DNA of 64,000 nt from Anticarsia gemmatalis (GCF_050436995.1 NC_134773.1:3836194-3900193); one strand, 5' to 3'. Positions 23,201 through 32,957 are shown, counted from the first letter of the stretch. Made by a program: numbers and translations. The notes: generated from the letters alone by a model not told the origin.

Positions 23201-26200
23201 AACCAGACACGAAAAAAAATATTTGTGGATCGCACAATGTGGGAATCGAACCCACGACCTCCCGACGCAACGGTAGCGGCGTGGTGTTGTCAGTCGTAAA
23301 TAAATATTAAATAGACATACCTCGGGTATCGTCTCCTTTGATGTTTCAGGGGCTTTTTCATTATACACTGAATTTTCCTGAAAATAAACCATATTTAATC
23401 AAAATCAAATCATTTATTGATTCAGGTAAAATGCTGACACTTATGATAGTCAATGATACAGAGAGTGAATTTACCGCCAGTTCGGAAGGTACGGCCAATG
23501 AGAAGAACTGACAACAAACTCTTAGCCACTCTTTCTAATTGCCAAATAGTTTTAACAATATTTCTATCAGGTATAAATCATTGATGATGTAATTAATCAT
23601 CTCCTATTTTAACTTAAGCACTTTACATTTGTTGAGGGCATTCTAAGTCCCCAACCCGCAATAGGACAGCGTGGTGGACGCGAGGCCTAACTCATCTCTC
23701 GTTCATGAGGAGACCCTTGCGCCTTGCCCAGCAGTAGGATATAAGGTTAAAAAATAAACAGAAATAAATGAACAACATTAGAAATTGAACCAAAATCATA
23801 CTACTTTTTTGATCATTAAAGTCCTACTGCTTGGTAATGGTCTTCTTCCGAAAGAGGGAGAGGTTAGGCTTTGAGTCCACCACGCTGGCCAAGTGCGGGT
23901 TGGGGACTATCCATACCCTCAAAAAGAGAAAGGTTTCGTCACGATGTTTTCCTTCACCGTTATAACAAGTGATCATTATTTCTAATACACACATCACTTG
24001 GAAAAGTCATGGTGTGTTGTCTCGGGTTCGAACCGTCGACCACTTGGAGGTGCCAACTTGTACCACTGTCAGCTATAGTATGGAAAGTATAAAAAATAAA
24101 TAATTACCTGACTCGTTGCTGGCAAAATTGCAGCATTTGGCTGCAACAGTGAACACAATTCCTGCGAAAAAACAATCAAGTTTAACTTATGTGACTTAGT
24201 GAGCACGTTTCTAAAGGCCTGAGTATAGATTGACCACTCTGTGCCAATCCAAAAGACTGTAAGTCGACAAACAGTTTTTTTGCTTAACAGAGTCCAAACA
24301 ATTCCTTAAGTCAGTTTAGTACTTGTGATCAACTTTTTATCATTTTAACAAGATGATAAAAAGTTGATCACAAGTATTTTTTGAGGCGCCGATAGCCAGT
24401 TGCGCTCACCGGTCGATAAACGATCTGTGAGATAAGCAACTATTGGCGCGGTCATTCCATAGATGGGTGACCGCATAGTGGTATTTCAACTGGGCGTCTC
24501 CGTGCTTCGGAGGGCACGTTAAAAGTCGGTCCCGGTTGTTGTCTACTGTGATAACAGTCGTTAAGTCACGTCAACGGTCTTCCGGGCGGCTTGAACAACT
24601 TTGACACTAGGTTGGCCACTAACCATACGACAAACAAACAACAAGATAAAACAAACAAAAAAACAGAGTATTAGGTTCAGAATAATGTAACAAAGAAACA
24701 TTTTTGGCAATTATCTCAAAACGGGTTTTTGAAAGTTACAGTGTTTTGGTTTAGCAGGGCAGCACTAATACGTTAAAAAGCTATTTCTGATCATAACCCT
24801 AAAAAGGTATAAAAAATACTCTGTTAATACCTGTGTTCCTATAAGTGGCGCGCCCGGGAGTCCATCATTTACTACATAAATATAATTTGGCTCTTGACTT
24901 GCCTAAAACAAACATTTATATAGATTATAAATAACTAGCTGACCCGCGCAACTTCGCTTGCGTAACATAAGAGAGAATGGGACAGAATTTTCCACGTTTT
25001 TGTAACACTTTTTACTGTTACTCTGCTCCTATTGGTCGTAGCGTGATGATATAAAATATGCATTTTTTTCACGAAAAATATTCTCAAAATTATTTATATC
25101 TCTTAATAAAACGAAGTCGCGCTAAGGCATATCCGCCATTTAAACAGTTGCCATGGCAACGGAATTTTGTTAATTCAATGTCATTATAATATCATAGCAG
25201 AATTTTCTTTATTTACCCATGAATTAGTAACTCGTGCTGATTCTCTGTCCCTCTGAACCCTATGCCAATCTCGATCTTGGGTAAGGCGAACCTCACGCTC
25301 TTCTGAAGATTCTCTCTCTCTCTCAGCTCTTACACCATCTCGAAGCTGACTGAGTCGCGCCTCACGCTCTATTGACGATTCTCTGTCCCTCTGAACCCTA
25401 CGCCTATCTCGATCTCGGCTGCGGCGGACCTCACGTTCTGCTGAAGACTCTCTCTCTCTCGCAGCTCTATATCTATCCCGAGCCTGACTGAGGCTTTCCT
25501 CACGTTCCGTTAACGATTCTTCATCTCTTGCTGAACGTGTTCTTCTGGCATTCACTGTACTACGACCTATGTTAGAACGTCCACGTCTTCTAGGCATGAC
25601 TATATTTAATTATTACACACACATTATGACACTAACTCCCATATTATTCGCATGTGCCTCAGTAAAAAAATATCTAAATATGTACTTAGAAACAAAAGAA
25701 AGATACCTATTCTATTAAGTTCTTTTTCTGAACTTATCTTACCTTAAATTACGATTTTTTTTTTTTAATTATTTCCCTAATATTAAATTGACCTAACTTT
25801 AAATTTTAACCAAAATCTTAATAGAAAATATCAATCCATAAATTACGGTTTTATATTTTAAAAACTAATCTTACTAATAAGTGCGATTTAATACTAACCT
25901 TAGAATACAATACCTACTATTATCATACAATTATTGTTGTCGCGCTGAAAAGCACGTTTTATTTTTCTCAAAGAGCTGCGATAAATAAACGCGTCCGATC
26001 GCTTCTAATTTCAACGTGCTAATGGGGAGCCGCTGCCGCCGACGCGCTATTTATAGGGACGCTGCCCCCGCCGCCGCGGCCGGCCCGTACCGTGCCGCAA
26101 TACTAATATCGTGATATCTCCTAAACTATATGTCTAAATAACACACTGTAAACTGCAAAAATAATCTAAATTAAATGCTCGTGATGATGAACTTACTTAT

Positions 26201-29200
26201 TTTGATAAGGATATATGTATGTATTATTGGTTATATCACCAGTTAAACATCACCCAACGAATTAAATGTTTTTTTAATACAGAAAAGTAGTTTTTGTGAC
26301 TTAAATAAAAAAGCTGGATATATGTCATCGCGGACTTTTTTGTAGAACTAATAAAGACCAATGTTTTTGCTATACATTGTTCTTACTTGTATCCAACGGT
26401 ATAAGCGGCGCACGCACAAATGCAATCTTCAATTAGATTTTTTTTCTGACTTCTTGGACATAAATCGCTATAACTCAGCTAATATAGTTTCAATGTATTT
26501 CAAAAATACTCTTTCTATTAGTGAAAACCGCATTAAAATCCGTTGCGTAGTTTTAAAGTTTTATGCATACGAAGGGACTACAGACAAAATGGGCGACTTT
26601 GTTTTATACTATGTAGTGATTTATATTCATTCATCCATACTAATATTATAAATTCGAAAGTAACTCTGTCTGTCTGTCTGTCTGTCTGTCTGCTACTCAA
26701 TCACGCCTAAACTACTGAACCAATTTTCTTTAAATTTGCTATGGAGATATTTTGATACCCGAGAAAGGACATAGGCTACTTATTACCCCGTGAAAATGAC
26801 GCATTTCCCGGGAAAATTCAAGTGAAGTCAAGAAGTCGCGAATAATCAACATTATAATGACATTGAAATAACAAAAATCAGTTGTCATGGCAACTGTTTT
26901 AATGGCGGATATGCCTTAGCGCGACTTCTTTATATTAAGAGATATAAATAATTTTCGTGAAAAAAGCATATTTTGTTGTTAAGGAATAATTAAGCTTTGT
27001 ATTAGTAAAAAAAATCGTGAAATAATTCAGTAGTTTTAGAGAAAACCCCACAAACGTATCATACAAAGTTTTTATTATCTTCAATGCAACATTCTTTAAC
27101 GAGCTGTGTTAAACAACTGTCGGACATGTCATTCCTCATGATTGTTTCTTCCAAACTACCTTCACACAAGAACTATTGAAAAACTTTGATGAAATTTGGT
27201 AGACAGATCCTACTAATATTATAAAACCAGACACAAAACAATTATTTGTGGATCGCAAAAATAATCTATACTATTATAAAGCTAAAAATTAAGGGTCCGA
27301 TTTGAAAAATTATTTCAATGTTAGATAGCCCGTTTATCGAGGAAGGCTATAGGTTATATATCATCAAGCTACGACCAATAGAGAGTACCAGTAAAAAATG
27401 TTACAAAAACGGGGAAAATTATGACCCATTCTCTCTTATGTGACGCAAGCGAAGTTGCGCGGGTCAGCTAGTACGTTATAAATCGAGTGACAAACATTTA
27501 TTACATAATTATACACCTAATTGGTTGTTGATATTGTGGATAGTGTGTGAATATTTCCTAGCAAAAGTACCTAATCATGTCGTCTTCAAAGATTGATTTC
27601 ATACCAACGAAACGTAAAGGAATCAAATTGTTGTACGACGGACGACAATAACATCGTGGTAAAAAATATGTAAATGGGAATACATTTTGGCAATGCTGCA
27701 GTAAAAAAGGATGTGAGGGAAATATTACTCTTAGTAACGAAAATCTATTTGTAAAAGAAAGTAATCATGCCTTTGATTGTTTACGAGACGAATCTAAAAA
27801 TATAGTTTTGAAGAAAATGACTAAATTGAGAACCAAAGTCACTAATAATCTTGAACCTATTCAAACTGCCGCTGGTACTCTGTTCAAATTGGTAGTAACG
27901 TGATGATATATAGCCTATAGCCTTCCTCGATAAATGGGCTATCTGACACTAAAAGAATTTTTCAAATCGGATCAGTAGTTCCTGAGATTAGCGCGTTCAA
28001 ATAAACAAACAAACGAACAAACTCTTCAGCTTTATAATATTAGTATAGATATAAAAAGCTCTTGTGATAAGTTTTCAAAAGCCACTCAAATCTCTGATAA
28101 TCTACATAACTTGACAAATAATAATGTCCTCCTAGCCGATATACGGCTACGGCTGTCAGTTTCATTGAAACTGGCCATATGTGCAGGACTTTGTTTATAG
28201 TGTCCAAGTGTGTGCACAATACACGGGTACACTCTCTATTCCATCACTCTCATAGTTTTGGTGGGACGGATAACCGACACGACCAGTGAGAGGTCAGGCG
28301 CAGGACCGACGGCTTTACGTGCTCTCCGAGGCACGGAGGTCTTCGACCTCAACTTCCCAACTCCGGGCAATCTCTAAGAAAGTCTTTACAGAAAATCTCA
28401 GAAAAGACTTTTTCGCCCGACCCAGGATTCGAACCCGAGACCTCTCGCACGGCAGCCGCATATACTACCGACCGCGCCACAGAGGCAGTTAGTAACTTGA
28501 CAAATAGTGACATTATGTACTTACAGCCAGTGTTTGAATAAAAAGTTCCCAAAGCAAAAAAAATAAAAACTTTTTCATGTATTTATTTGTAGGTAGTTAT
28601 CAAAACAGACATATAGGGATAATACAGATAAAGAGTCCATTTTCATAACTGGTTATGAAACAGTGAAGGAAAATTGCCTTTTTCATAGCTAGTTATGAAA
28701 ACGGTTATTTAAAAGGAAAAAAGGTACATTTTCATAACTAGTTTTGAAACAGTGAAGGAAATTTCCTTGTTCATGGCTAGTTATGAAAAACAGTTATGAA
28801 AATGGACCAAAGCGATCTATCAACGCACAGCACAAACCACTGGACGGATCGAGCTGAAATTTGGCATGAAGGTAGATGTTATGACGTAGGCATCCGCTAA
28901 GAAAGGATTTTGATCAATTCTACCTCCAAGGGGATAAAATGTCCTTCGCTTTTAAATTTAGATAACAAAGGTTTACTACCAGTCTAATCAGCTACTCTTT
29001 ATGAAATGTCAAAAACACATTTTAATATAGACTTATTAACGGAAGAACAAACACAAGAGGAAAGGACATGCCATATAAAGTAATTGGAAACCACGCATTT
29101 TACGTTAAAATGAGAATGGATCAAAATTTTCCCCGTTTTTGTAACATTTTTTTACTGGTACTCTGCTCCTATTGGTCGTAGCGTGATGATATATAGCCTG

Positions 29201-30231
29201 TAGCCTTCCTCGATAAATAAGCTATCTAACACTGAAAGAATCTTTCAAATCGGACCAGTCGTTCCTGAGATCAGCGCGTTCAAACAAGCAAACAAACTCT
29301 TCAGCTTTATAATATTAGTAAAGATTTGGTTACCATAGTACAAGCTCCGCTTAGTTTGGAATCAAATGACCGTGTGTGAGTTTACCAATAGTATTTATTT
29401 GTTCTTTAAATAGAAATTCAACAAGTAAATAATTACCTTTTCTTGAATATTTGCTAAATAAGTCATAATTTTTTTCGTAGGAAATGCTCCGGACTTTATA
29501 TATCTGAATCCCTTCTTTGTAAAAACGATGTCAGTTTCAGGAAAATGTTCTGAACAAATAGAACTTGATATTGTCGGTTTCCACGCGATCCTGCCAGTTG
29601 CAGATATCCATTTTTTTCTTATATCAGGATCTTTAGGGAAACTAAAACAAAACAAAATTTTTTTGGATAAAATAATCTAATAATAAATTTAACCCATTAA
29701 TGCCCAAACATTTAGCGGTAGTTTATCTATTCAATGGCGTTTTGTTTTTTGTATGAATTTTAACGCTATTGAATAGATAAACTACCGTTAAATGTACCTC
29801 AGAAACCGGGGGTAAACCATTTTAGACCTTATCATAACACGAATAGAAGTCATTTTACATCGACACAAATATTTTTCTCAAATGAATAAATTTCCGAAAC
29901 ATAAAATATAAGGACAGGGACAAGTCTTTTCGCATTGTAGTATGTATGAACTTGTAATAAAATCTTTTCTCTACACAAAAAAGCTCGATATTTGGGTACC
30001 TCACGAGCTCACTGAAAGAAACCTAATGAACCGTGTACTCATTTGTGATTCTTCAAGCCAAAGAGATTTTATGACGAGTTCATACATACTATAATGCGAA
30101 AAGACTTTTTCCCCGACCTAATAATAAACATAATAGTAAATAATTACTTACCGGTGATAAGAAACGCCATAAAATGTTAAATTGTTTGTGCCACTGTTAT
30201 TTTTGCAATTGATAACCGAACAGCGCGGCAT
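11239..30231 (-). CDS. THAP-domain protein, 13 coding exons
   Basis: Minus-strand exons 30231-30152, 29641-29437, 24902-24831, 24161-24108, 23377-23321, 21421-21240, 15510-15439, 15198-15136, 14339-14244, 13760-13662, 13192-13121, 11932-11843 and 11305-11239 (stop) join without a phase conflict into 402 aa. Residues 1-95 are a C2CH THAP zinc finger: MPRCSVINC gives the first cysteine pair, ICSEHF the CxxH, and SGAFPTKK stands at the AVPTIF position. THAP domains bind DNA. Exon 6 (SKTIIGNVYRFLSEEYERL...) resembles the helix-turn-helix start of many insect transposon-derived proteins. The rest is acidic and lysine-rich with EIKLEP and VKEEI, which resemble SUMOylation motifs. The first five internal junctions are phase 2 then phase 0; exon 6 onward is uniformly phase 2. 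It is probably a nuclear regulator. No orthologue name can be given. Confidence 0.75.
11510..11800 (-). repeat. tRNA-like SINE, minus orientation
   Basis: It runs from taacccattaatgtccc through gcatgcaaggtt-type and cgatgttttccttcaccg segments to the B box/A box complement (ggttcgaacctgcgacca ... actcggctatcactgc). It is in the intron after the EIKLEP exon of the THAP gene. Confidence 0.7.
12105..13095. repeat. Minisatellite of about 28-bp units (TGTGTGCTACGAATG...)
   Basis: Nearly 1 kb of tandem copies share gtgtgctacgaat and gagtgacaccgat, with partial units (gtgctacgaata) interspersed. It sits in a THAP-gene intron between the exons at 13192-13121 and 11932-11843. It ends about 25 bases from the first of these exons' donor. 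Open frames in it are by-products of a repeat without stop codons. Confidence 0.9.
13500..13650 (+). repeat. SINE tail fragment
   Basis: Contains cttgcatgtctgaaagttg and acccttgcccagcagtgggc as in the copies near 5.6, 40.7 and 52.7 kb. A second fragment of the same family lies at about 13855-13960. Confidence 0.5.
14738..15000 (+). mobile_element. Helitron-like non-autonomous element
   Basis: It starts with tctatactaa and tataaagctgaagag and ends with the conserved gcgaagttgcgcgggtcagc followed by TAGT. This is the shared 5'-TC/3'-CTAG structure of the family that recurs more than ten times here. Confidence 0.75.
15280..15407. mobile_element. Palindromic MITE
   Basis: cagtcgcaccatgtaaaata at the left mirrors the right end (tatacatggagcgactg), and ggtattcagctg mirrors cagctgaattcc. 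It lies in a THAP-gene intron. Confidence 0.6.
15628..15665 (+). repeat. Mariner-MITE end next to the satellite array
   Basis: ggccggggaaaaagtatttt followed by cgcagtatag matches the terminal inverted repeat of the MITEs at 5.0, 29.9, 47.5 and 59.5 kb. Only this end is present; the satellite begins about 15 bases later. Confidence 0.6.
15681..20952. repeat. 5.3-kb satellite of about 31-bp units in a THAP-gene intron
   Basis: Roughly 170 tandem units have the form gaggaaaaactaccaagaga plus cgtcttc and then gagt or catct; a 32-bp variant has acgacaccgtc or atgagaccgtc. Units are almost identical. The segment from about 17761 to 18826 is repeated exactly 1500 bases further on (19261 to 20326), showing a higher-order period. 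Divergence is higher at the left edge (15681-16200), as expected for an array homogenised from the centre. It lies between the THAP-gene exons at 21421-21240 and 15510-15439. There are no unique spacers, so it is not CRISPR-like. Confidence 0.97.
21443..23002. mobile_element. 1.56-kb transposon with very long terminal inverted repeats
   Basis: The left end cagggtgtggcgtaaataat mirrors the right end in front of tatatt, and the mirror continues for several hundred bases (ggatgggcgacaacccaac, tgatcacaatttaaggc, ctattgaatctacaatcttg). Flanking TATA suggests a short target duplication. A third, diverged internal copy (about 22080-22260) complicates the centre. No transposase frame is seen. It inserted about 20 bases upstream of the splice acceptor of the exon at 21421. 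Confidence 0.8.
23105..23300 (-). repeat. tRNA-like SINE, minus orientation
   Basis: The order is gacaaattcttt, gtcgcgaggacttttacaaa, a tail with tgtggatcgcacaa, and the B box complement gtgggaatcgaacccacgac. It is the same family as at 38.2 and 54.1 kb. It ends just before the THAP-gene exon at 23377-23321. Confidence 0.65.
23620..24085. repeat. Two SINE fragments of opposite orientation
   Basis: A + tail (gggcattctaagtccccaac ... cccagcagtagg) is followed by a - copy with its B box complement (ggttcgaaccgtcgaccact). They are in a THAP-gene intron. Confidence 0.5.
24384..24640 (+). mobile_element. 5S-rRNA-like SINE
   Basis: The head has tgagataagcaac, ggcgcggtcat and agatgggtgaccgc, which match the A-box and C-box regions of insect 5S rRNA. 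The body has gtgcttcggagggcacgtta and the tail ttgaacaactttgacactag. Confidence 0.75.
25184..25597 (-). CDS. Arginine-rich Helitron-associated ORF, probably a fragment
   Basis: The 137-aa frame starts MPRRRGRSNIGRSTVNARRT. It continues with four rounds of an ~24-residue R/E/S-rich repeat (S-x-E-R-E-x-R-L-S-Q-x-R-D-type), probably a charged helix. Similar N-terminal sequences precede Helitron-type helicase genes in insect genomes; this is recalled, not searched. No Rep or helicase domain follows, and the frame ends close to the element's 3' block, so it is a shortened derivative. The -strand TATA-like TATAAATAG near 26055 lies about 450 bases upstream. It is inside a THAP-gene intron, same strand. 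Other explanations, such as a simple repeat-coded frame, cannot be excluded. Confidence 0.5.
   Translation of the reverse strand: MPRRRGRSNIGRSTVNARRTRSARDEESLTEREESLSQARDRYRAARERESSAEREVRRSRDRDRRRVQRDRESSIEREARLSQLRDGVRAERERESSEEREVRLTQDRDWHRVQRDRESARVTNSWVNKENSAMIL
26046..26058 (-). promoter_or_regulatory. TATA-like element in a GC-rich island
   Basis: CTATAAATAGCGCGTC reads on the minus strand within a stretch of about 70 bases that is strikingly GC-rich for this window. It could drive the arginine-rich ORF. Confidence 0.35.
26634..27010 (+). mobile_element. Helitron-like fragment with TCTG microsatellite
   Basis: ccatactaatattataaatt, (TCTG)n, ctactcaatcacgcc, ataccc gagaaaggac and the gttgtcatggcaactg block occur in order, as in 46.4 kb. 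The 3' end is missing. Confidence 0.65.
27265..27472 (+). mobile_element. Helitron-like non-autonomous element
   Basis: Runs from tctatactattataaagc to gaagttgcgcgggtcagcta plus GT, with a small internal deletion of the TTTG repeat. Confidence 0.7.
27893..28050 (-). mobile_element. Helitron-like fragment
   Basis: gtgatgatatatagcctata through ttataatattagtatagat, the reverse of the usual 5' half. It interrupts the FLYWCH pseudogene. Confidence 0.65.
28121..28492 (-). mobile_element. tRNA-derived SINE with 14-bp target duplication
   Basis: TAACTTGACAAATA stands at 28107-28120 and again at 28493-28506. The minus strand begins with an A-box-like ggcgcggtcggtagtatatg and a B box (gggttcgaatcc). 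The body contains ctctccgaggcacgg and the tail cactataaacaaagtcctg. Confidence 0.8.
28560..28810. repeat. Short direct and inverted repeats (ttttcataac...)
   Basis: ttcataac(t/a)agttatgaaa and gaaacagtgaaggaaa recur three times at about 60-base intervals. They are self-complementary around AACTAGTT or AGCTAGTT. The origin is not recognised. Confidence 0.5.
29111..29325 (-). mobile_element. Helitron-like element, 3' end missing
   Basis: Matches the minus-orientation family from gagaatggatcaaaatttt to aatattagtaaagat. Confidence 0.65.
29704..29812. mobile_element. Palindromic MITE (tagcggtagtttatc family)
   Basis: catttagcggtagtttatct mirrors agataaactaccgttaaatg around a short loop. Other full copies are at 43999, 46172 and 48877. 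Confidence 0.75.
29909..30121. mobile_element. Mariner-type MITE
   Basis: gtcttttcgcattgtagtat at the left mirrors the right end (atactataatgcgaaaagac tttttccccgacctaa). It sits in the THAP-gene intron between the two halves of the THAP domain. Confidence 0.7.
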
Positions 30232-30684
30232 TGTCGTTTCAAAACACACTGGTAACGGACGTTATAACTCAATAGTCACCTTTACACACACACTGTATCG
30301 CACGTTCTTAGGAGCGTACAGGATTACGCGCGGGAAAGACGGCGTGCTCTTCGAGAGCGATTATTTTCGCGGGCTTGACAGAATGATGAGTACGACGCGT
30401 GCTCTTTCCTTTCGCCTTGCACCGTGCACTTGTGTCCGTTGTTTGTATGTTTGTAAAAGTCCCCAAGACATAAGAGAAATTCTTATATAGTTGTCTTAAA
30501 AGTTATTTAGCAAAGTCCAAGGTGAATCAATAAACGATGTGTACCAAATTTCATTAAAAACCGTACAGTAGTTTTTGAGTGAAAGAGTAACGAACATACA
30601 TCTACCTATCTATCCTTACAAACTATTGCAAGTAATATTGTAGTAAGATTTAAATATATTTGTACAATTCACCAGAGCTTATAC

Positions 30685-30890
30685 TATGGTAACCAGACAA
30701 CTGATAAACATACTTATATACTTCTAAATACATACTTATAAAGATATATTGACATCCAGGCTCAGAACAAATACTCGTGCTCATCACACAAATATTTGTC
30801 CCGGGTGGGATTCGAACCCGCCACACGCGGCGCTACGGTTATTGCGGCGAGATGACCACTTAAACCACTGCGCCAAACGTGCAGTTAAAT
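30685..30890 (-). repeat. tRNA-like SINE
   Basis: The gtgggattcgaacccgccac B-box complement and the aaaccactgcgccaaacgtg A-box side are preceded by the tail gacatccaggctcagaacaa. The same family is at 33.2, 35.2 and 43.6 kb. Confidence 0.7.
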
Positions 30891-30904
30891 ATTTGTTTTT
30901 GTAA

Positions 30905-30936
30905 ATCCATACTAATATTATAAATGCGAAAGTAAC

Positions 30937-30979
<43 letters not shown>

Positions 30980-31524
30980 GCTACTCAATCACGTCTATAC
31001 TACTGAACCAATTTGAATGAAATTTGGTATGGAGATATTTTGATACCCGAGAAAGGACATAGGCTACTTTTTACCCCGGGAAAATGACGCATTTCCCGGG
31101 AAAATTCAGAAAATTCAACGAAGTCGCGAAAATTAACCAATTTGCATGAAATTTGGTATGGAGATATTTTGATACCCGAGAAAGGACATAGGCTACTTTT
31201 TACCCCGGGAAAATGACGCATTTCCCGGGAAAATTCAGAAAATTCAACGAAGTCGCGAAAATACAATATTATAATGACATTGAATTAACAAAATTCCGTT
31301 GTCATGGCAACTGTTTTAATGGCGGATATGCCTTAGCGCGACTTCGTTATACTAAGAGATATAAATAATTTTGAAAATATTTTTCGTGAAAAAAAAGCAT
31401 ATTTTATATCATCACGCTACGACCAATAGGAGCAGAGTAACAGTAAAAAGTGTTACAAAAACATGGCAAATTCTGACCCATTCTCTCATATGTGACGCAA
31501 GCGAAGTTGCGCGGGTCAGCTAGT
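30905..31524 (+). mobile_element. Helitron-like element with internal duplication
   Basis: Begins tccatactaatattataaat followed by (TCTG)9-10 and ends gcgaagttgcgcgggtcagc plus TAGT. A block of about 125 bases (aaccaatttg ... aagtcgcgaaaat) is present twice in a row. Confidence 0.75.
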
Positions 31525-31551
31525 ACTTTTATAAAGTAGCAATACAAGTAC

Positions 31552-31680
31552 TAGCTGGCCTGCGCAACTTCGCTTGCGTCACATAAGAGAGAATCTATAC
31601 TAAAATTATAAAGCTGAAGAGTTTGTTTGTTTGAACGCGCTAATCTCAGGAACTTCTAAACCGATTTGAAAAATAAATCT
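31552..31680. repeat. Two abutting Helitron-like ends in opposite orientation
   Basis: A minus 3' end (actagctggcctgcgcaact) is followed at about 31595 by a plus 5' end (ctatactaaaattataaagc). Confidence 0.5.
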
Positions 31681-32006
31681 CTTTGTACCATAATTCGACC
31701 GACATTTTATAAAAGATAAGAATTGTGATAAGAAACAAACGAAATTACAAAGAAAAATCGTTTTTGTTGAGAATAACGGCCTGTGAATAAACACAACACT
31801 GTTTTATATAAATCGGCGAGCAATGGCGGCCGCGGGTCGTGCGAACGAACTTCGTAAACCCGACAGAAGCCGAATACTGCCGAATGAGCCCGAGTGTAAC
31901 CGATCACTGCCGAGCGCACACGTGACACACGGTCGTAAGTCGTTCGTTCGTTCGTGGTTCTTTTTTGTTCAGTATTATTTTTATAGAAATAATAATAATA
32001 TAATGT

Positions 32007-32217
32007 TACAGTCAACTTAAGTAACTTTGAATCATTTGGGTAACATTGAACATGGGAATTTGAACTAGTTTCGATTATTTTTTCATATGAAACCAACACA
32101 ATTGATAAAGATTTATTTTAGTTTTGCAAACTTTTATCAATTGTGTTGGTTGCATATGAAAAAATAATCGAAACTAGTTCAAATTCCCACGTTCAATGTT
32201 ACCCAAGTTGACTGTAT
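32007..32217. mobile_element. Palindromic MITE (cagtcaactt family), diverged ends
   Basis: ttcaaattcccac, actagtttcgattattttt and catatgaaaccaacacaat form two mirrored arms around a 40-base centre. A better copy is at 62878-63107. Confidence 0.75.
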
Positions 32218-32440
32218 TATGTGTTATTACTCTGAATTTTGATGTTGTTTTACATAAGTAAGTATTTATAAGTATACACAAATAAATGTAACCTCTGTCT
32301 CTCCGATAAATTAAGTGATCATCATGACTTCTCGAAGTATAAAAGTAGGTATACAAATAATGGTATTCTCTGTGTAGTGTGTATCTCTTTGGATAAATAA
32401 AATGATCATATTATAACCTCTCGAAGTAGGTATAACCTAC

Positions 32441-32659
32441 CTTTACTGGTGATGAAAATGAAGAAGTACGGGGCATAGAGTCATCATATTTTCTTTTCTT
32501 TTGTGAACAAGTCTTAGCCTGCTGCAATGAAAGTTCGGGTAATTCTGATACATGTTTACTTTTATTCGTAACCCCACGGCAGAAAGACGCCGTAGGTTTA
32601 AGGCGTGGCTCTTGATTCATTAACTTATGTTGATGATAGTTCTTTAAATCTTCTATAGG
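32441..32659 (-). CDS. Partner exon of the THAP module at 33.0 kb
   Basis: A 73-codon exon opens after ttcgtatttttcag and closes at a donor (AAAG|GTAGGT), phase 0 at both ends. It starts PIEDLKNYHQHKLM, aligning with the DMENYMKYRLM and DTENYIQYNLM starts of the other partner exons. The xLPxxF motif that ends a THAP domain in the sisters (GILPHKF) is not intact here (RLKPTAS). The rest is lysine/serine rich. Its phase-0 donor would fit the THAP-gene exon at 24902. Confidence 0.6.
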
Positions 32660-32718
32660 CTGAAAAATACGAAGCGTATTTAAAAGGCTTGGTATCAATG
32701 TCATTTATTGTTAAAATT

Positions 32719-32957
32719 GCTGACCCGCGCAACTTCGCTTGCGTCACATAATAGAGAATGGGTCAAAATTTTTCCCGTTTTTGTAACATTTTTCACTGGT
32801 ACTCTGCTTCTATTGGTCGTAGCGAGATGATATATAGCCTATAACCTTCCTCGATAAATGGGCTATCTAACACTGAAAGAATTTTACAAATCAGACCAGT
32901 AGTTCCTGAGATTAGCGCGTTCAAACAAACTCTTCAGCTTTATAATATTAGTATAGA
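32719..32957 (-). mobile_element. Helitron-like element
   Basis: Runs from gctgacccgcgcaacttcgc to ataatattagtatagat. It lies between the two halves of the 33-kb THAP module. Confidence 0.7.

Larger units (their letters stand above)
24934..26630 (-). mobile_element. Helitron-like element with remnant protein gene
   Basis: The minus-strand 3' end is at 24934 (gcgggtcagctagt on that strand). Next come the conserved sub-terminal blocks, then an arginine-rich open frame, then a GC-rich stretch at about 26030-26100 with a minus-strand TATAAATAG. The 5' end is not certain because another element begins at about 26634 on the other strand. Confidence 0.55.
27577..28560 (+). pseudogene. Broken FLYWCH-type zinc-finger gene
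   Basis: From the ATG at 27577 the frame reads FIPTKRKGIKLLYDGRQ, then a TAA stop, then GNTFWQCCSKKGC and SNHAFDC. This is the FLYWCH pattern (F..T.KG...L...G..., then YW.C...C.). The stop stands where an aromatic residue is expected. Further on the frame is cut by a Helitron fragment (27893-28050) and by a SINE (28121-28492) with a 14-base target duplication. FLYWCH domains are common in insect transposase-derived genes. It lies in a THAP-gene intron on the other strand and is certainly not functional. Confidence 0.65.

Noticed and set aside
30182..30490. 102-aa plus-strand frame
   Set aside because: It overlaps the first THAP-gene exon antisense and a SINE-like stretch; no protein features.
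31823..32020. 65-aa frame in a GC-rich patch beginning MAAAGRANELRKPD
   Set aside because: No domain, no splice-supported continuation, and it runs into a palindromic MITE.
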